From positions 1-64,000 of the forward strand of contig JACCIX010000715.1 of the NCBI GenBank assembly GCA_025506515.1: a stretch of DNA of 64,000 bases. The letters are read 5' to 3'. This stretch comes from Flaveria trinervia. Taxonomy: Eukaryota; Streptophyta; Magnoliopsida; Asterales; Asteraceae. Below, piece after piece: positions 1 to 11,555 of the stretch. Under the pieces are notes generated by a model. It had not been told where the DNA came from, searched no databases, and saw only the letters and a program-made list of their open reading frames with translations. The translations under genes and the position numbers were made by a program. Position 1 is the first letter of the stretch; every line of letters starts with the position of its first letter.

Positions 1-709
1 TGTCTTCTTCAGAGTGTGCACGTCGCCCCAAATGATTCAAGATACTCCAAGTTCGGTTTGCGTCTTTGTAGTAGCTCGTAACATGTTTTTCCGTGGCGCT
101 TGACTATCAGGACTCGATTTAGTGTATAGCATGCATTTGCCACTGCCTCATTCTAGAATTGGATAGGCAGTTTCGAGTCTGCCAGCATAGTCCGTGCTGT
201 CTCTATCAAGCTCATGTTCTTTCTCTCAGCAACGCCATTCATCTGAGGTGTGTAAGCAGAAGTGAATTGATGCACAATCCCCTTTTCCTTGCAGTATTCC
301 TCCATCCACTGGTTCTTGAATTCCGTTCCGTTGTCTGAGCGTACTTGTCTAACTTTCAGCTTGTAGAGAGATTCCAGTGTGGTTACCAACTCCTTGAATG
401 ATTCAAATGTTTCTGATTTGGATTTCAGAAACATTACCCAAGTGAACCTTGAGTAGTCATCGGTGACCACAAAACAGTACAAGTCGCATGCAATGCTCTT
501 TGTACTGACTGGACCGAACAGATCCATGTGAAGAAGTTCAAGAGAAGTTCTATTGAATTAACTTTCTTTTCCATATGAGACTTCTTTGTCTGTTTACCTT
601 TCTTGCAAGCTATACAGAAATCAGGAAGCTGAAAGTTCTTGACATTAACACCTCTCACCATATCCTTCTGAATCAAGTGATTCATCTTCCTTTGACTGAT
701 GTGTCCCAT
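1..709 (-). pseudogene. Copia GAG-pre-integrase and integrase fragment (element 9)
   Basis: Integrase joins element cDNA to nuclear DNA. The minus strand encodes the HHCC zinc region (part of 709-540) and then the catalytic core with D-L-F-G-P, S-D-N-G-T-E-F and an N-G-V-A-E-R-K-N block, which supply the D, D and E residues. A one-base difference near 542 splits the two parts: this copy has one G fewer than element 3 at about 19025. The window starts inside the integrase C-terminal region, so the end of the gene is not visible. Confidence 0.8.
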
Positions 710-760
710 TCTCCTATGCCAGGAGATGGAGTCTTTTTCAGTAGCTTTGGATAGAAAACA

Positions 761-1177
761 CTAAACCTCATGATCCATTGTAGAAGCTGTTGACAGATCC
801 AAGACATAAAGATCTTTATATCTTGAAGCAGTCATCAACACTTGGTCCTCTGGGATCATGTAGTCTTTCTTTAGTACATAACACTTCTTGTTGTCGAAGA
901 TGACTTTAAATTCCTTATCACATATTTGAGAAACAGAGAGTAAGTTTTTTTGAAGTTGCTGGACGTAGTTCACCCTATCAAACTTAACTTTCTGATTTCC
1001 AACTTCTCCCTGAGCTGTGATATAGCCTCCCTTGTTTCCAGCAAACGAAACATGCCCTCCTTTTATTTGTTTGACATTTGATAAAAGAGCTCTGTTTCTT
1101 GTCATGTGCCTGGATGCTCCGCTGTCTACTATCCACGTGTTAGTTTCAGCACTGTATTGAACAACCTGCACATACAA
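761..1177 (-). pseudogene. Copia aspartic protease region (element 9)
   Basis: The protease cleaves the Gag-Pol polyprotein inside particles. The frame shows the retroelement protease signature WIVDSGASRHMT followed by the glycine-rich flap region and a conserved LLSVSQICD segment leading to the GAG-pre-integrase domain. Here the frame is open across a run of seven T at about 955. Element 3 has six T at the matching place (about 19430) and goes out of frame, so this copy helps to judge whether the element 3 break is real. Confidence 0.8.
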
Positions 1178-1244
1178 GGTAAAGGATTAGTTTAGGTTAG
1201 GAACCCAAGCCTTTACTGGCTGGGTTTCCCAAAGGCATCACATA

Positions 1245-3286
1245 TCAGAAATTCAACCCATTGACCCTTAGAAGGTGAGGGTAGCTCAGGTTCCTTCTTG
1301 TCATCATTAACAGACATAGAGATTGACTTTTCTTTCCATAAGCCAGATTTGTGCAATGCATATTTGTGATAAACAGTCGACTGGCTAACGGTTGAACCTT
1401 CTGTTCACTAGTTTTTCTAGGTGGAGTTAAAGAGCTCCTTTTAGAAGACTTAGGTTTTGAGTCCTGAAGTTCAATCTTCTTCCTAGGTGTCTGATAATAA
1501 GACAATAGAAGCAATGTGTCCATATTCTCCACAGTTGTAGCACGCCCTGCTATCAACTTTGTGATTAAACTTTCTTTGTGGAGACGTGTGTGACACTCTA
1601 GTAACATCACTCACTTTAGGTTTTGACTCTAGTTCTTTTGATGTGTTTACTGGTTTAACAAAATTAACTGATTTAACCTGTTTGACATCCTTTTCTTTTT
1701 GGTTAATTGGTATTTGACTTGAAGTATGTGAAAGATTATCCTTAAAAGCCCTTTAGGTTCTGATTTGACTTTGTTTGAACCTGACTTTAAGTTAACCTTT
1801 TCAAATTCCTTTTCCAGATTAACACAAGGCAATTTACCCTTTGCCTTTGAAGTGGTCTCCTTTTGTTTGTTTCCAGTGTCAATAGATGAACATAAGGGAT
1901 CTGGATCACTAACAAGAGGAGTAGACACTACATGATCCTTGATGGGATTACTATTTATAGGTCTAGTCTTAGTGTTCATCAAAGTCTCAGGTGGTGGCGG
2001 AACCACTTTATAACCCAGTCCCTCCCCGTTGTTCCTTTCTTTCACTAAGTGTTAGACTTTATGCGAAGAACTAGTCCAACTATGCAGTTTCTGTTTTAGT
2101 GAATTTACTTCTACTTCTAGAACTGCCTTTTGCTTCTTAGTGTCTTCTAGGGAGTTTAGATAATACCTAATGTCATGAGCTTGATTAAAGGCAACTACTT
2201 CAGTTTCCCTAAGCTGTTTAGTCAAAAGGTCTATCTTTTCTTTATAACTGTGCTCATTTTGTTTTAATACCCTATTAGCCTCAATGCATAGATGCAAATC
2301 TTTTATCAAGTTATCATTATGATCTAATAACCTAGCAAATTTAGCATCTATGCTATTCCTAAAGGCATCACAATCAGAACAAGCATGATTATTAAACATT
2401 GTGTCAGTAGTACTTACCTGAGTTGATTCAGAAGCGTTTGCCATCAATGCAATATTAGATGATTCTGATTTTGTGCTTCTCTCTGTCTTTTCTGTCTCTG
2501 ACATGGTAGTCTCCGCTTTTGGCTTGTAACTGACCTCGGTTGCAGTTGCTTCTTCACTATGTGACATTGCTATCTCAACTGCTAGATCTCCTTCACTAGC
2601 GGAATCACTGTCAATATCTTCTACACTTGCAATGTTTGATTCCCCCGGTGAGACAAACCTAAAGCTCCAATCCTGTCCTTCATCATCATGAGCAGTCAAG
2701 GCTTTGGAGTCCTTGTTTGAGGAAGTAGAACTGGTAGTTTGCTTGTCTAGACGAGTGAAGGATGAGAACGGGTTCCCGTTCCCAGTCTTCTTTGGCTTCA
2801 CACAATCTCTCTTGAAGTGCCCCTTTTCACCACAATTAAAGCAGGTCACTTTACTCTTGTCGAAGCCAAAGGTGGTATCCTTAGTAGCAACCAAGTTCTG
2901 TCCAGTCTTTTTCACAAACTTCTTCGCCCTCTGGACAGCACTAGCTAAGGCCCACATTATATTCATTTTCTCAAGCTCCATTTCGTCCACCTGCTTGTAG
3001 TCCTCGTCTGCCAGATGGCAGTTTCGAATATTTCCAGCAACAAGTTCATCATAAGAATGGACCATTGTTGCCAATAGATCCATGTGCTCTCGAGCTACTT
3101 CCATAGTCACATTACCGAGGTTCTCGGTCTTCAATCTAGTAGCATTCGCTTCAGATCCAATGTATTGGGTACAAGAAGACCCTGACGTTTCTGAACCTGA
3201 AGGAGGTTCATGTGTAGGACTCGATGAGCTAGACACAAATGCAGTCTGGAGAGGTGCTCCAAATGTCTTAGCTTGAGGCGTGGCAT
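1245..3286 (-). pseudogene. gag: Copia gag, C-terminal two-thirds (element 9)
   Basis: Gag coats the element RNA in cytoplasmic virus-like particles. The piece 3286-2052 is open for over 400 codons and holds a CCHC zinc knuckle (CFNCGEKGHFKRDC, about 2815-2860), then a Ser/Thr/Glu-rich stretch and a Leu/Lys-rich probable coiled coil. Frame breaks near 2050 and 1640 lead into a lysine-rich stretch and a second knuckle (around 1503-1545). The N-terminal UBN2-type domain seen in element 3 (22494-21770) is cut off at 3286. The first residues of the open frame come from the fused host DNA and are not gag. Confidence 0.8.
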
Positions 3287-4847
3287 TATCCCAACTATAA
3301 ACTTGCATAAATCAATACCCAAACCACAATTACAGTAAACAGAACATATATTAAAATGTAACCCAACTGGAACCATCATATTTCATGGGTAAAACCTATT
3401 TACTTTGAAAAAACTGCCAGGCAACAATATTTTACAAGCATAAACATTATTCATAACCTAGTCAGCTTAGGAATCGACTGTGCCGTCTCATTATTATTTG
3501 TAGTTGGCTTTACAAGGATCCAAGAAACATATAGCATGCATAATTATAGAGTGATTCACTATGAAGTCTAAAAATTTCATGAATTGAGCTGTTGTTCTTA
3601 TGTTACAAGGCTTGAAAAAGACATTCTTACAAATACCCCTTTCACTGAAAGTATTTGTAGAAAAACAAAGAAGAAATCATGGAAATGTTAGTGTACATGG
3701 TTATCCACATATGAATCTCTCACATGATTCTGAACTTTCTTCATATCTTCTTGCTTTTGTATATGCAGCTCAAAGGGGTGTTGTCTCGTTCCTGAGGTGT
3801 GTTTAGTAAGAAGCAGTCATCATGGATCATGGACTGAAATGGGTAATCCTTTTATTTCAAAAGTATTTTTAGTAGCTTTGATTTTGTAAATTTCACAGAA
3901 AGAACACTGTTGAAATTTGCAGGAAATTGTGATGATGTATTTTTTATTTTTATTTTGGCCCTTGATCCAGTCTATTATATCAGGTAAAAGAGAACAGTAT
4001 TTTACATCACATCAAGAAATTTAACATTTCCAAGTGTTTGAATGGCCTGTTTCGACAACAATGGTGATGATATCAATTTTGTATGCTATGGTGGGATACC
4101 AATGTAAAAATGTGTCGCAGATCATGTATTTTTGCATTTGTTAAACCCATCTGGATCTTGTGTTGTGATGTCACAATTTATATGAACTCGTTTCTTTCAT
4201 GAAAATATTATTTATGATGTTCCAACTTTCCATATAAACATTTGAGAGGATTTTAAAGTATAAATTGTTCATTTGCCAATGGTTACAAGTCCATAAGATT
4301 CTTGTTATCTTCCCATTATTAAATGGTGAGCAAAACTTGTTGTATGATGTAAGAGCATAACTTATATGATTGTAGTATGTTTTTGTTACCTGGTGTGGAT
4401 CCTTTCGGACTCTTTAATCTGTTGGTTTATGCAAAGCATGCTCCGCATGATCTGGAATAATTTCTTCCTTTAGATAGGTGGCGCATGATCTATTGGTTTA
4501 TCAAACATGGAATCTTCTTGTTGAAGTGTGAAAACGACAAACTAGTTTGCCCATTTGATTTGAATTAAACTTGATTCGCACTTGTGGGGCTCATTGGATC
4601 CAAGGACGTGGATTTATCCTTGTGGTGTAATGCATAAACTGATGGGTGGAACTCAAGCTTGGTCTTTGGGACTCTTTCTAGTGTGTTACATGTGATGTTT
4701 GTAGTGTAACCATGTAATTGGAACCATAGAGGAATGACTTCAAAGATCGTCTCCCAATTAATTTATGCTTTAACATGCAACTTCATCCGTATAATTGACA
4801 TAATGGCTTTAACAATTTTGTTAATACGTCCATCGTAAAATCATTGA

Positions 4848-5040
4848 ATTTTTACTATTAAAATGTAAGATTGCAATGAGGATAGTGAAAAACATTATAC
4901 CTTCATGTCTCGGAGAAAAAAAAAACGCACAGCTGATTCTTGTTTTTTTAACTATTAAACATAAGATTGCAATCAGTATGATGAAGTGCAATCTTAGTTT
5001 CATGTTTCTCACAGAAGTAAACATACAATTGATTCTTGCT
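4848..5040. repeat. Diverged two-copy tandem repeat, about 96 bp
   Basis: Two adjacent imperfect copies share the blocks ACTATTAAA, TAAGATTGCAAT, TTCATGT and TGATTCTTG in the same order, about 96 bp apart. It is non-coding; antisense open frames over it are broken by poly-A/T runs. Confidence 0.55.
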
Positions 5041-5244
5041 CTAATTTCCTGTTGACTATGGACAGAATCGAGGGTATTAAAAACAACTTTGGACTGCCAC
5101 ATCTTTCGTTTATGATTTCAGGTGACACTCTAGCTCACATCTAATTTTCGGATAATTAAACATCTGAGCTATCATGAATTTTAAGCAAAAGGAATTCAAA
5201 ATTTATGATGATTTGAACCTCATAATTATCATATATCAGCTACA

Positions 5245-5311
5245 ACATACATACATACATACATACATACATACATACATACATACATACATACATACAT
5301 ACATACATACA

Positions 5312-5374
<63 letters not shown>

Positions 5375-5380
5375 TATATG
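5245..5380. repeat. Compound microsatellite (CATA)24 then (AT)n
   Basis: About 96 bp of uninterrupted CATA tetranucleotide is followed by about 39 bp of AT dinucleotide with one slip. An open frame across it is simply a translated repeat and not a gene. Confidence 0.97.
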
Positions 5381-7432
5381 TAATAAAAAAACAGATCTAA
5401 ATACTACTATTAACAACCTCTACTTGCATTTTATATGACTGAACTATCCATCTCTTAGATAGATGAGAGTCATCTTACTGTCACAATGTCAACTTCAACT
5501 ATAATATATGAATGACTTACCGAACCAGGCTAACAACCACAACAAGGTGTGATTCGGGTAGGTTGGGTCAGGTTGAGTTGCACAATAAAGTGATTAAATC
5601 AAATTAAATGTCAAATATAACAAAAGTACTTCAATCTTCATTACAAATGGATAATATACCACAATATTTCTATGGTTCTTTTCACGGGTTTTCATTCTTG
5701 TCATTACATCATCTAGAGAAAACATTTAAAATATTCTTTTTCAATGTAACAAATATACTTATCGCTTAGATCAAATCTGACCACACAAATCAGACTTCAC
5801 ACACTTCATTTACTTAATAACATATATATAAACACTTAATTATGCAATGATAATTGTGGATTTTGGAAGAATAGATGTTTTTTGGACTTGAAGATTTTAG
5901 TTATAAGAAAATGCAATTTAGTGTTCTGTTGTGGGGTGTAAAATCACCAAGTTTGTTCCGGTGGCAATGGGTGCAACTTGAAGAATTGTAAGTTTGTTCA
6001 ATCGGAATATAGTAATGGCAGATGATTGATATACACTAAATTTCTTCTATTTAGCAGCTAACTACATAGTGGCGGATAATGCAAATACGCAATCCAACTT
6101 TTTCTTTTGTGTAGTTTAATAAGTATAAAATTATAATTAAATGATAAATTGAATAAGTGATAAATTGAATAAGTGATAAATTGAGCTAACCTAGTAGGTG
6201 GGCTTCACTTCTTAATTGAACAATTTGTTTCCATATAGTGGGTTATGTTTGCACTTTAATTCTACAAAGTTACTTTATTAAAAAAATGTGCTTAATTAAT
6301 CAAACCAATTATATTATATTTTAAATTATCTTATAGGGTCGATTTTAAATTTTGATGAGGCTTAGTGTTAAAATTTTTAAAGTTGATGTCAGATTCTCTT
6401 TGGGTTGGTCTTAAATTTTGATGGGTCGGTTAGGATTAAATCATATATAGACCATTAAAAAAGTTCGTGAGGTGTGGGTGCCCCATATACCTACACTCTA
6501 GGTACGGCTCTCGTCGTGTTCTAGGTGAACTCTAGACATATTTGCCAATCATTCTTATGTTTCATCATACATTGACTAGCAAAAATTATATGAGATAATA
6601 TATTAATTAATGTTTATTGTAATTGTATTTATCATAATCAGTTTATGTGATTTGATTAGTTTCTCTTTATAATTGTCTTTATACTTAGTTGTTGTGTTTT
6701 ACGGTACAAAATTACACTATAACATGATATAAGCACTAAATGCAAGTGGCTACTTGATATAGTTACTTGTTAGTAGACATATATTAGTGTTTCATATAAC
6801 CTTCTCCAGTTTACTAGATCGTTGATTTCAACTAAACCGCTAACTTCGTATTTGTTGTTGAGATGATAGAGTCAATATTACTCAAAGTCAAGTTTAACAT
6901 CCGAGCCCCTCTACTTCTGCAATACAAGCATTTTATGTGGTGTATATACATTAGTGGTACCTAATGATGTTGGGTATTTCTGGTGTTTACTAAATCATCA
7001 TCAGAGAAAACTTTACTTCTAAAACAAATATGCTTTTAGTGAGTTGATATCAAAGGTTACTTGACATCAAAGAACAAACTATTATTGATACTTGTTAATA
7101 CCGATATCAAGATGCATCAATACTGATGAAGCCATTGCAAAGCCTTATAAAATCTCTCAAAAGGATATCTCTACTGAAAGTCAATAAGATTTTGGTGTTG
7201 TTTGACACATTATACAGTTATCCAAACTCATAGGAGTCCAAAGTTCAATGATTCTTAGCTGCTACTGATACTCCTCACTACTGAAGTACACCATTAGTGT
7301 AGTTACTGAAGTCTAACATCTGTATTGAAAGTAGTGGAGCACCATGTTATTAAGTATCATAGGTTAACTTTAACCAATTAAAGTTACTTACAATAAAACA
7401 TTTTATCAAATTAAGCAGAAGTATTAATAACT

Positions 7433-8454
7433 TGTAGGAGTTATCTTAGAGGCTGATGCAAACCAAAGTTCTCTTAACAAGCATTGTAAAGTACAAGGAA
7501 CTTACTTATGCAGTTTTGACTAACACACAAAGAAATTCGCTAAGTGTCAAACCTTCCGAAGCCAAAAATCAATTATTCCAAAGCCAAAAACCAATTCTAC
7601 CGAAGCCAAAGATGAAGTCTTCCAAAGCTTCAAGACAAAGTCTTTTAAACCCAAAGACTAATTTCTTTCAAAGATAGAGAAGACATGATTTTTCTAACAT
7701 GCTTTTTACTAAAGCTGAACTACCTTCTGCTACCATCTTTGAAGACTCACCAACTTATATATGTTAACTGTATATGAAGGTCTTTGTTGGATCTTGAAAG
7801 GCTGGTGCAATCAAAATCAAACACTTATACTATTTTTGGTGCAATTTATAAAGGACTTTCGAAGCTAAGTATGGACTTCCGAAGGAAATGGAGTTCTTTC
7901 GAATACAAAGTGTAAGATCCTATTCCGAAGGAAAAGCTCCAACTTCCGAAGACAAAGTCTTCTCTTCTGAAGTTCAAGACTTAGAAGAATTCAAAGACAA
8001 TGACTTCCGAAGAAGAAGTCCTCAAGCCACGGAAGGAGCAGCCTCTTCCGAAGCCAATTAACCTTTGGAAGATGCTGCTATGGACCAGTGGACATAAGTA
8101 TTGTTCTTTGACACTCCACTGTAGACCTTTGATACTGCATGCCGTTTTCCCAAAAGGCCATGAGTTGACCATACTTTATTCGACTGTTCACCTTTGTTTG
8201 TTAATATAGTTGCTAACTTTAGTTGGTGACAAAAGGTAAGTCATGGACATGTCATGACTACCATATCTTAGATAAGACATTATCTAAGATACCTTAACTA
8301 TATTTTGTAGTATTTGCTTTAGATATAGGATTACAGTTGGTATCAAAGTATAACCGGCTATAGGTGATAGTATATATAGTTTCTTATTGTAACTCTTGTA
8401 TTATTCTTGTAAGAGTCTTGTAAACTTTGAGTTAAGAAGTAATATATACAAGTA
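7433..8454 (+). repeat. 5' LTR of element 1, first part (split by element 2)
   Basis: It begins TGTAGGAGTT, similar to the family-Y LTR start TGTAGAGATT, and shares the following CTGATGCAA block. A TATA box TATATATA lies at 8371-8378. The LTR is broken at the AAGTA target site (8450-8454) by element 2 and resumes at 34352, giving a total of about 1.16 kb. The start is inferred by comparison with family Y because the paired 3' LTR is not in the window. Confidence 0.7.
7556..8059 (+). promoter_or_regulatory. CTTCCGAAG motif array in the element 1 LTR
   Basis: About ten exact or one-mismatch copies of the palindrome CTTC-C/G-GAAG occur here, for example near 7555, 7880, 7942 and 8005, all upstream of the TATA box at 8371. 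The same word recurs in the element 2 LTR, in the gag C-termini of elements 1 and 2, and after pol. A regulatory role is inferred from this placement. Confidence 0.55.
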
Positions 8455-9241
8455 TGTAGAGATTAATGAAGAGACTGATGCAACCTAAACATCTTAAGTC
8501 TATCCTGCATGCTGCACAAGTGCATTAAAGAAGAATGCTTAGGAAGTTTCACACATGCAACAAAAAATACTCTAAGTGTGAAATCTACCGAAGCCAAGAC
8601 CAATATCTACCGAAGCCAAATATGAAGTCTTCCGAAGCCTCAGAGACAGTCTTTTGAAGCTTCAATTATGAAGACATATTTCTTCCGAAGACTTTTGACA
8701 CATGCTTTATCTGATGTCTTTTCCATAAAGCTGGACACCTTTCCGTTGCACCTCTGTAAGGTCACCAACTTACATGAGTTGGTGAAAAGGTCCATGCTTT
8801 TGGTAAACTGTACATTGAGGTCTTGAGTTTGTAACTTTCTACTTCATGTCTTTATACTTTTTGTAATAGATAAAGATGTGAGCTATGGCATGTCATAGTC
8901 AATAGTCAAAAGGCAATCTGCCTTTTGACTCTACAATTGATTTTGTTTTGTGTCTAGTCAATTGTATCTAGTTGGCTTTCAAAGTATAGCCGGCTGTAGG
9001 ATGTAGTATAAGTATCTCATGTTCTTGTATCTTTCTAATATGATTTGTAACACTTGTAATAGAACATAGAGAAAGCAATATACTACATTCTTGAAAACCA
9101 TATACTTGTGTTCTGTCTCTTACATTACTTGTGTTCTTAGTATCCTTCTGTGGTTAATCCAGTCTTACTGTTTGATTAAGTTTTAGTTAATCTCCTCTTT
9201 GTGTTGTTGTGTTGTAATTGACCCCCTTCACCGGTCCTGCA
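8455..9241 (+). repeat. 5' LTR of element 2
   Basis: It starts TGTAGAGATT and ends GGTCCTGCA and pairs with 33556-34346. Differences between the two are few and often single-base. Near-palindromes around CTTCCGAAG occur at 8585-8690 (exact at 8629-8637 and 8682-8690). A TATA-like TATAAGTA lies at 9007-9014. Confidence 0.95.
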
Positions 9242-9243
9242 TT

Positions 9244-9254
9244 TGGTATCAGAG
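9244..9254 (+). other. Primer binding site of element 2 (tRNA-iMet type)
   Basis: TGGTATCAGAG lies two bases after the LTR and matches the complement of the plant initiator-Met tRNA 3' end over 11 bases. The next bases leave the usual leader and enter a copy of accessory-gene sequence. Confidence 0.93.
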
Positions 9255-9571
9255 TTCTTCAGAGAGAGTGGACATTGAGGACTCACATCCTCACTTGCAA
9301 TTGTGCATTCTCAGCAACCCCCTCAAGTTCACATTGATGTGGACTACACAGATTCCTTCATAAAGAGTCTGTTTGTAGGATGGGATACCAAGGCTATGTC
9401 ATCTTCACCATCTTCTAATCACATCATTGGGTAGAGGTATGACAACATCAGGAAAGCCCTAATCATCATAAGATTTCAAGGACAGAAAGAAGTCTTCAAT
9501 TTTCAGACTTTGAACTACTATGAAGGTATGGATTTAGTCAACATGCCACTTGGGAGTTCTTTAGAGAGAGT
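9252..9571 (+). repeat. Displaced accessory-gene copy 1 (300 bp) and start of copy 2, fused to the PBS
   Basis: Sequence 9252-9551 matches 31543 onward inside the accessory gene of this same element, starting at the shared word GAGTTCTTCAG that touches the PBS. At 9552 the same segment starts again (GGGAGTTCTT); copy 2 is cut at 9571 by element 3 and resumes at 23724. So the leader and front of gag have been replaced by tandem accessory-gene pieces. Short shared words at both joints suggest template switching. Confidence 0.85.
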
Positions 9572-10303
9572 TGTTAGGACCTGGTATTTGAACGAAATAC
9601 CTAGTGATTAGCGTGTAAACCAGATCAAATAGTGCGGAATCCTATTTGATTGGCGATCCAGTCAGTGAGAACATACGAAGAATCAATCAAGAATTGAAAC
9701 TAACGTTAGAAATCGATTGGGAATCGATCTAATGTGTTCTATGAACTTGGAGAATGAATTTGGGAGGTTTCTGGACGGCTAGGGTACGTCTGGAATCGTA
9801 ATTAATCGAGAGTCATTATTTTTCACGAATTGAGTTGTATTTATAGGTTGGTATTATTCAATCGTGCGACTGAACCATTAGTATGGTTCAGTCGTGCGAT
9901 TGAGCCATGCGGTTGATTCATTCGCACGACTGAGTGTTCAGTCGTGCGACTGAGCCAATCTTATGTTACAATCATACGACTGATCCAGTCTCCTGGTTCA
10001 GTCGTGCGACTGAGTCATTCGTATGAAAGTGTTCATGCTTATGGTCCATTCGCATGGGCCATTCGCATGATAACTTTATTATTTTAAGTTTGAATGTATT
10101 AATTAGTAAACATTATATGTAAACATTCAACCAATCACTAACCTAATTAATTAATTTAATATCAACTTATTAATGAAATATTAATCATTACAAATCACAA
10201 ACAACCAATATCATTTCATTAATCATATCAAATTACACCAGAATCAGATAAACAAGATCTATTACAATTCATATCATGATCTAGGCACATACATGTATCA
10301 ACA
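9572..10303 (-). repeat. 3' LTR of element 3
   Basis: Read on the plus strand it starts TGTTAGGACC and ends TATCAACA. A TATA box lies at 9838-9845 (minus). About 200 bp upstream of it on the minus strand (9866-10072) hold repeated inverted words such as TCAGTCGTGCGACTGA, exact at 9938-9953 and 9998-10013. Confidence 0.96.
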
Positions 10304-10316
10304 AACTCCCCCTTGG
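10304..10316 (-). other. Polypurine tract of element 3
   Basis: The minus strand reads CCAAGGGGGAGTT directly before the 3' LTR. This is the expected plus-strand primer for reverse transcription. Confidence 0.85.
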
Positions 10317-10478
10317 ACCTAGATTTCTCTAATCTCTTGTTTTCTGCATAACCTCTTTGTATTTCTCGTACTTCTCCTCTTTTGTGACTCCCGTGTGAAT
10401 CTTAAACGCGAAGCAGAGTCGTATAACTTTCTGGAACTGAAGAGCTTGTACAATATCTTGCGTATCATAGAATAGTGG

Positions 10479-11555
10479 TCACTTGTATAGCGTATAGACA
10501 TCACTTTCTGACAAGTTTGTAAGCCACATCGGGTCGAATACCCTGATAGTATCCATTTGTCCCTCTTTACTTAAGACTATGACCGCTTCAGCTGTTCTCC
10601 AATCATAATACCACCACTTAAAATGTGGAGTGAAATCCTGTGGCATTTCCCTGAGTGGGATTCTCGACATTGTGCGAGGAGGATTCCACTTCAACACTAT
10701 CTTAGGGTTGCCAGTAATGACATCAACCTCAGACCTTCTGATATACCTAGTAGGCTGTTGAGGTCTAAAGTTAACCCATCTAGTGTGGTACTCCTTCTTT
10801 AGGGCAGTCTCAAACCAGCCTGACATCTTCCTCGGGTCAGCATACAAAAGCCTTAGTTTGGCCAGCTGGTTGAGCTCAAAACCTGGTAGGGTCTTCAGAT
10901 CATGTGGGAATCTGAAGTACTCTATGCCCTGTTCTCTCTTAACTGCATACGCATTTAGATCTTCAAAGTACGCCCATGCTATGATCCTTCCTGACACCCT
11001 GTTATGTTTCTTGACTCTATAGAGTTTCATGTAGGAATCCTTCTTTGGTGCAGTACGTTGGGCTCTAACTTCTTCAAAACATGCAGCCCACTCAGCCTTT
11101 CGAATGTCAACATCATTATTTGAGGCTTGGGCTGTGACTTCTGCTTTCTCTGATTCTTGCTCCATATTGTTCAACACCTCAATAGTATCGCTGACAAGGG
11201 ATTCACCCAGATTGGGGACCACATTACCCTCATTGTCAGCGTACTGAGGGTACTCCTCGGCAGTGACATCTTCGATCTCTACCTCATCAACATCGTTGAC
11301 CTCTTCGTCACTAGTCGAATCGCATGTCAGAGCATCTTTTACTATTTCATCTGGATTTAGCTCGAAAAGCTCTACGAGTTGCTCATTTGATAAGTCATGA
11401 ATTATTTCCCCTTCTTCAGGGGTATAATTCACTGAACTCCTGACTATCCCTTGCAGGTCAAGTATCATCGTTAGCTGAGACTTAACCTGCTGAAGAGGAG
11501 CAACATCAAACTCATCTCTTTGGTAAGATTGATCTGTTTGGTTTAAACATTTCAC
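10479..11555 (-). CDS. Accessory protein of element 3, C-terminal part
   Basis: Open for 358 codons on the minus strand and the last coding part before the PPT. It has a Glu/Asp-rich N-terminal third with many V-E and D-E steps. A compact C-terminal part rich in Trp, Tyr and Arg follows (YIRRSEVDVITG, FKWWYYDWRTAEAV), and it ends in a V-F-D-P-x-W-L motif. The usable start is uncertain: the piece probably continues an exon ending near 11669 across an AT-rich stretch (11556-11668) that looks like an intron. I know no function for this protein. A weak similarity in position and aromatic content to the C-terminus in element 2 (33161-33514) suggests the same gene. Confidence 0.65.
   Translation of the reverse strand: MKCLNQTDQSYQRDEFDVAPLQQVKSQLTMILDLQGIVRSSVNYTPEEGEIIHDLSNEQLVELFELNPDEIVKDALTCDSTSDEEVNDVDEVEIEDVTAEEYPQYADNEGNVVPNLGESLVSDTIEVLNNMEQESEKAEVTAQASNNDVDIRKAEWAACFEEVRAQRTAPKKDSYMKLYRVKKHNRVSGRIIAWAYFEDLNAYAVKREQGIEYFRFPHDLKTLPGFELNQLAKLRLLYADPRKMSGWFETALKKEYHTRWVNFRPQQPTRYIRRSEVDVITGNPKIVLKWNPPRTMSRIPLREMPQDFTPHFKWWYYDWRTAEAVIVLSKEGQMDTIRVFDPMWLTNLSESDVYTLYK

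Larger units (their letters stand above)
1..3286 (-). mobile_element. Truncated family-X copia fragment (element 9)
   Basis: This segment is a near-copy of 18480-21767 inside element 3; by eye they differ by a few dozen substitutions and single-base indels over 3.3 kb. It carries integrase, protease and most of gag on the minus strand, with no LTR in view. The left end is the window edge. The right end breaks inside gag at about 3286, where the sequence switches abruptly to unrelated AT-rich DNA, so its 5' part (front of gag, leader, LTR) is missing. It may be an independent truncated insertion or part of a duplicated block. Confidence 0.9.
3287..7432. other. AT-rich host DNA without a recognisable gene
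   Basis: No coding similarity is recognisable on either strand; the longest open frames are under 100 codons and low in complexity. It contains a diverged tandem repeat (4848-5040) and a CATA/AT microsatellite (5245-5380). The stretch 7030-7432 has scattered TACTGAAGT-like words resembling the family-Z motif and may be an old, decayed LTR, but I cannot define ends. This is probably the pre-insertion locus, bounded by element 9 on the left and element 1 on the right. Confidence 0.5.

Noticed and set aside
3600..3806. 68-codon plus-strand open frame as a host gene exon
   Set aside because: No recognisable domain, no convincing splice context on both sides, and a length expected by chance.
5174..5368. 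Open frame of 64 codons rich in Thr-Tyr-Ile-His
   Set aside because: It is the translation of the CATA/AT microsatellite.
7556..8690. CTTCCGAAG words as heat shock elements
   Set aside because: Heat shock elements need GAA and TTC blocks spaced by two bases; here TTC and GAA are one base apart, so the match is not proper.
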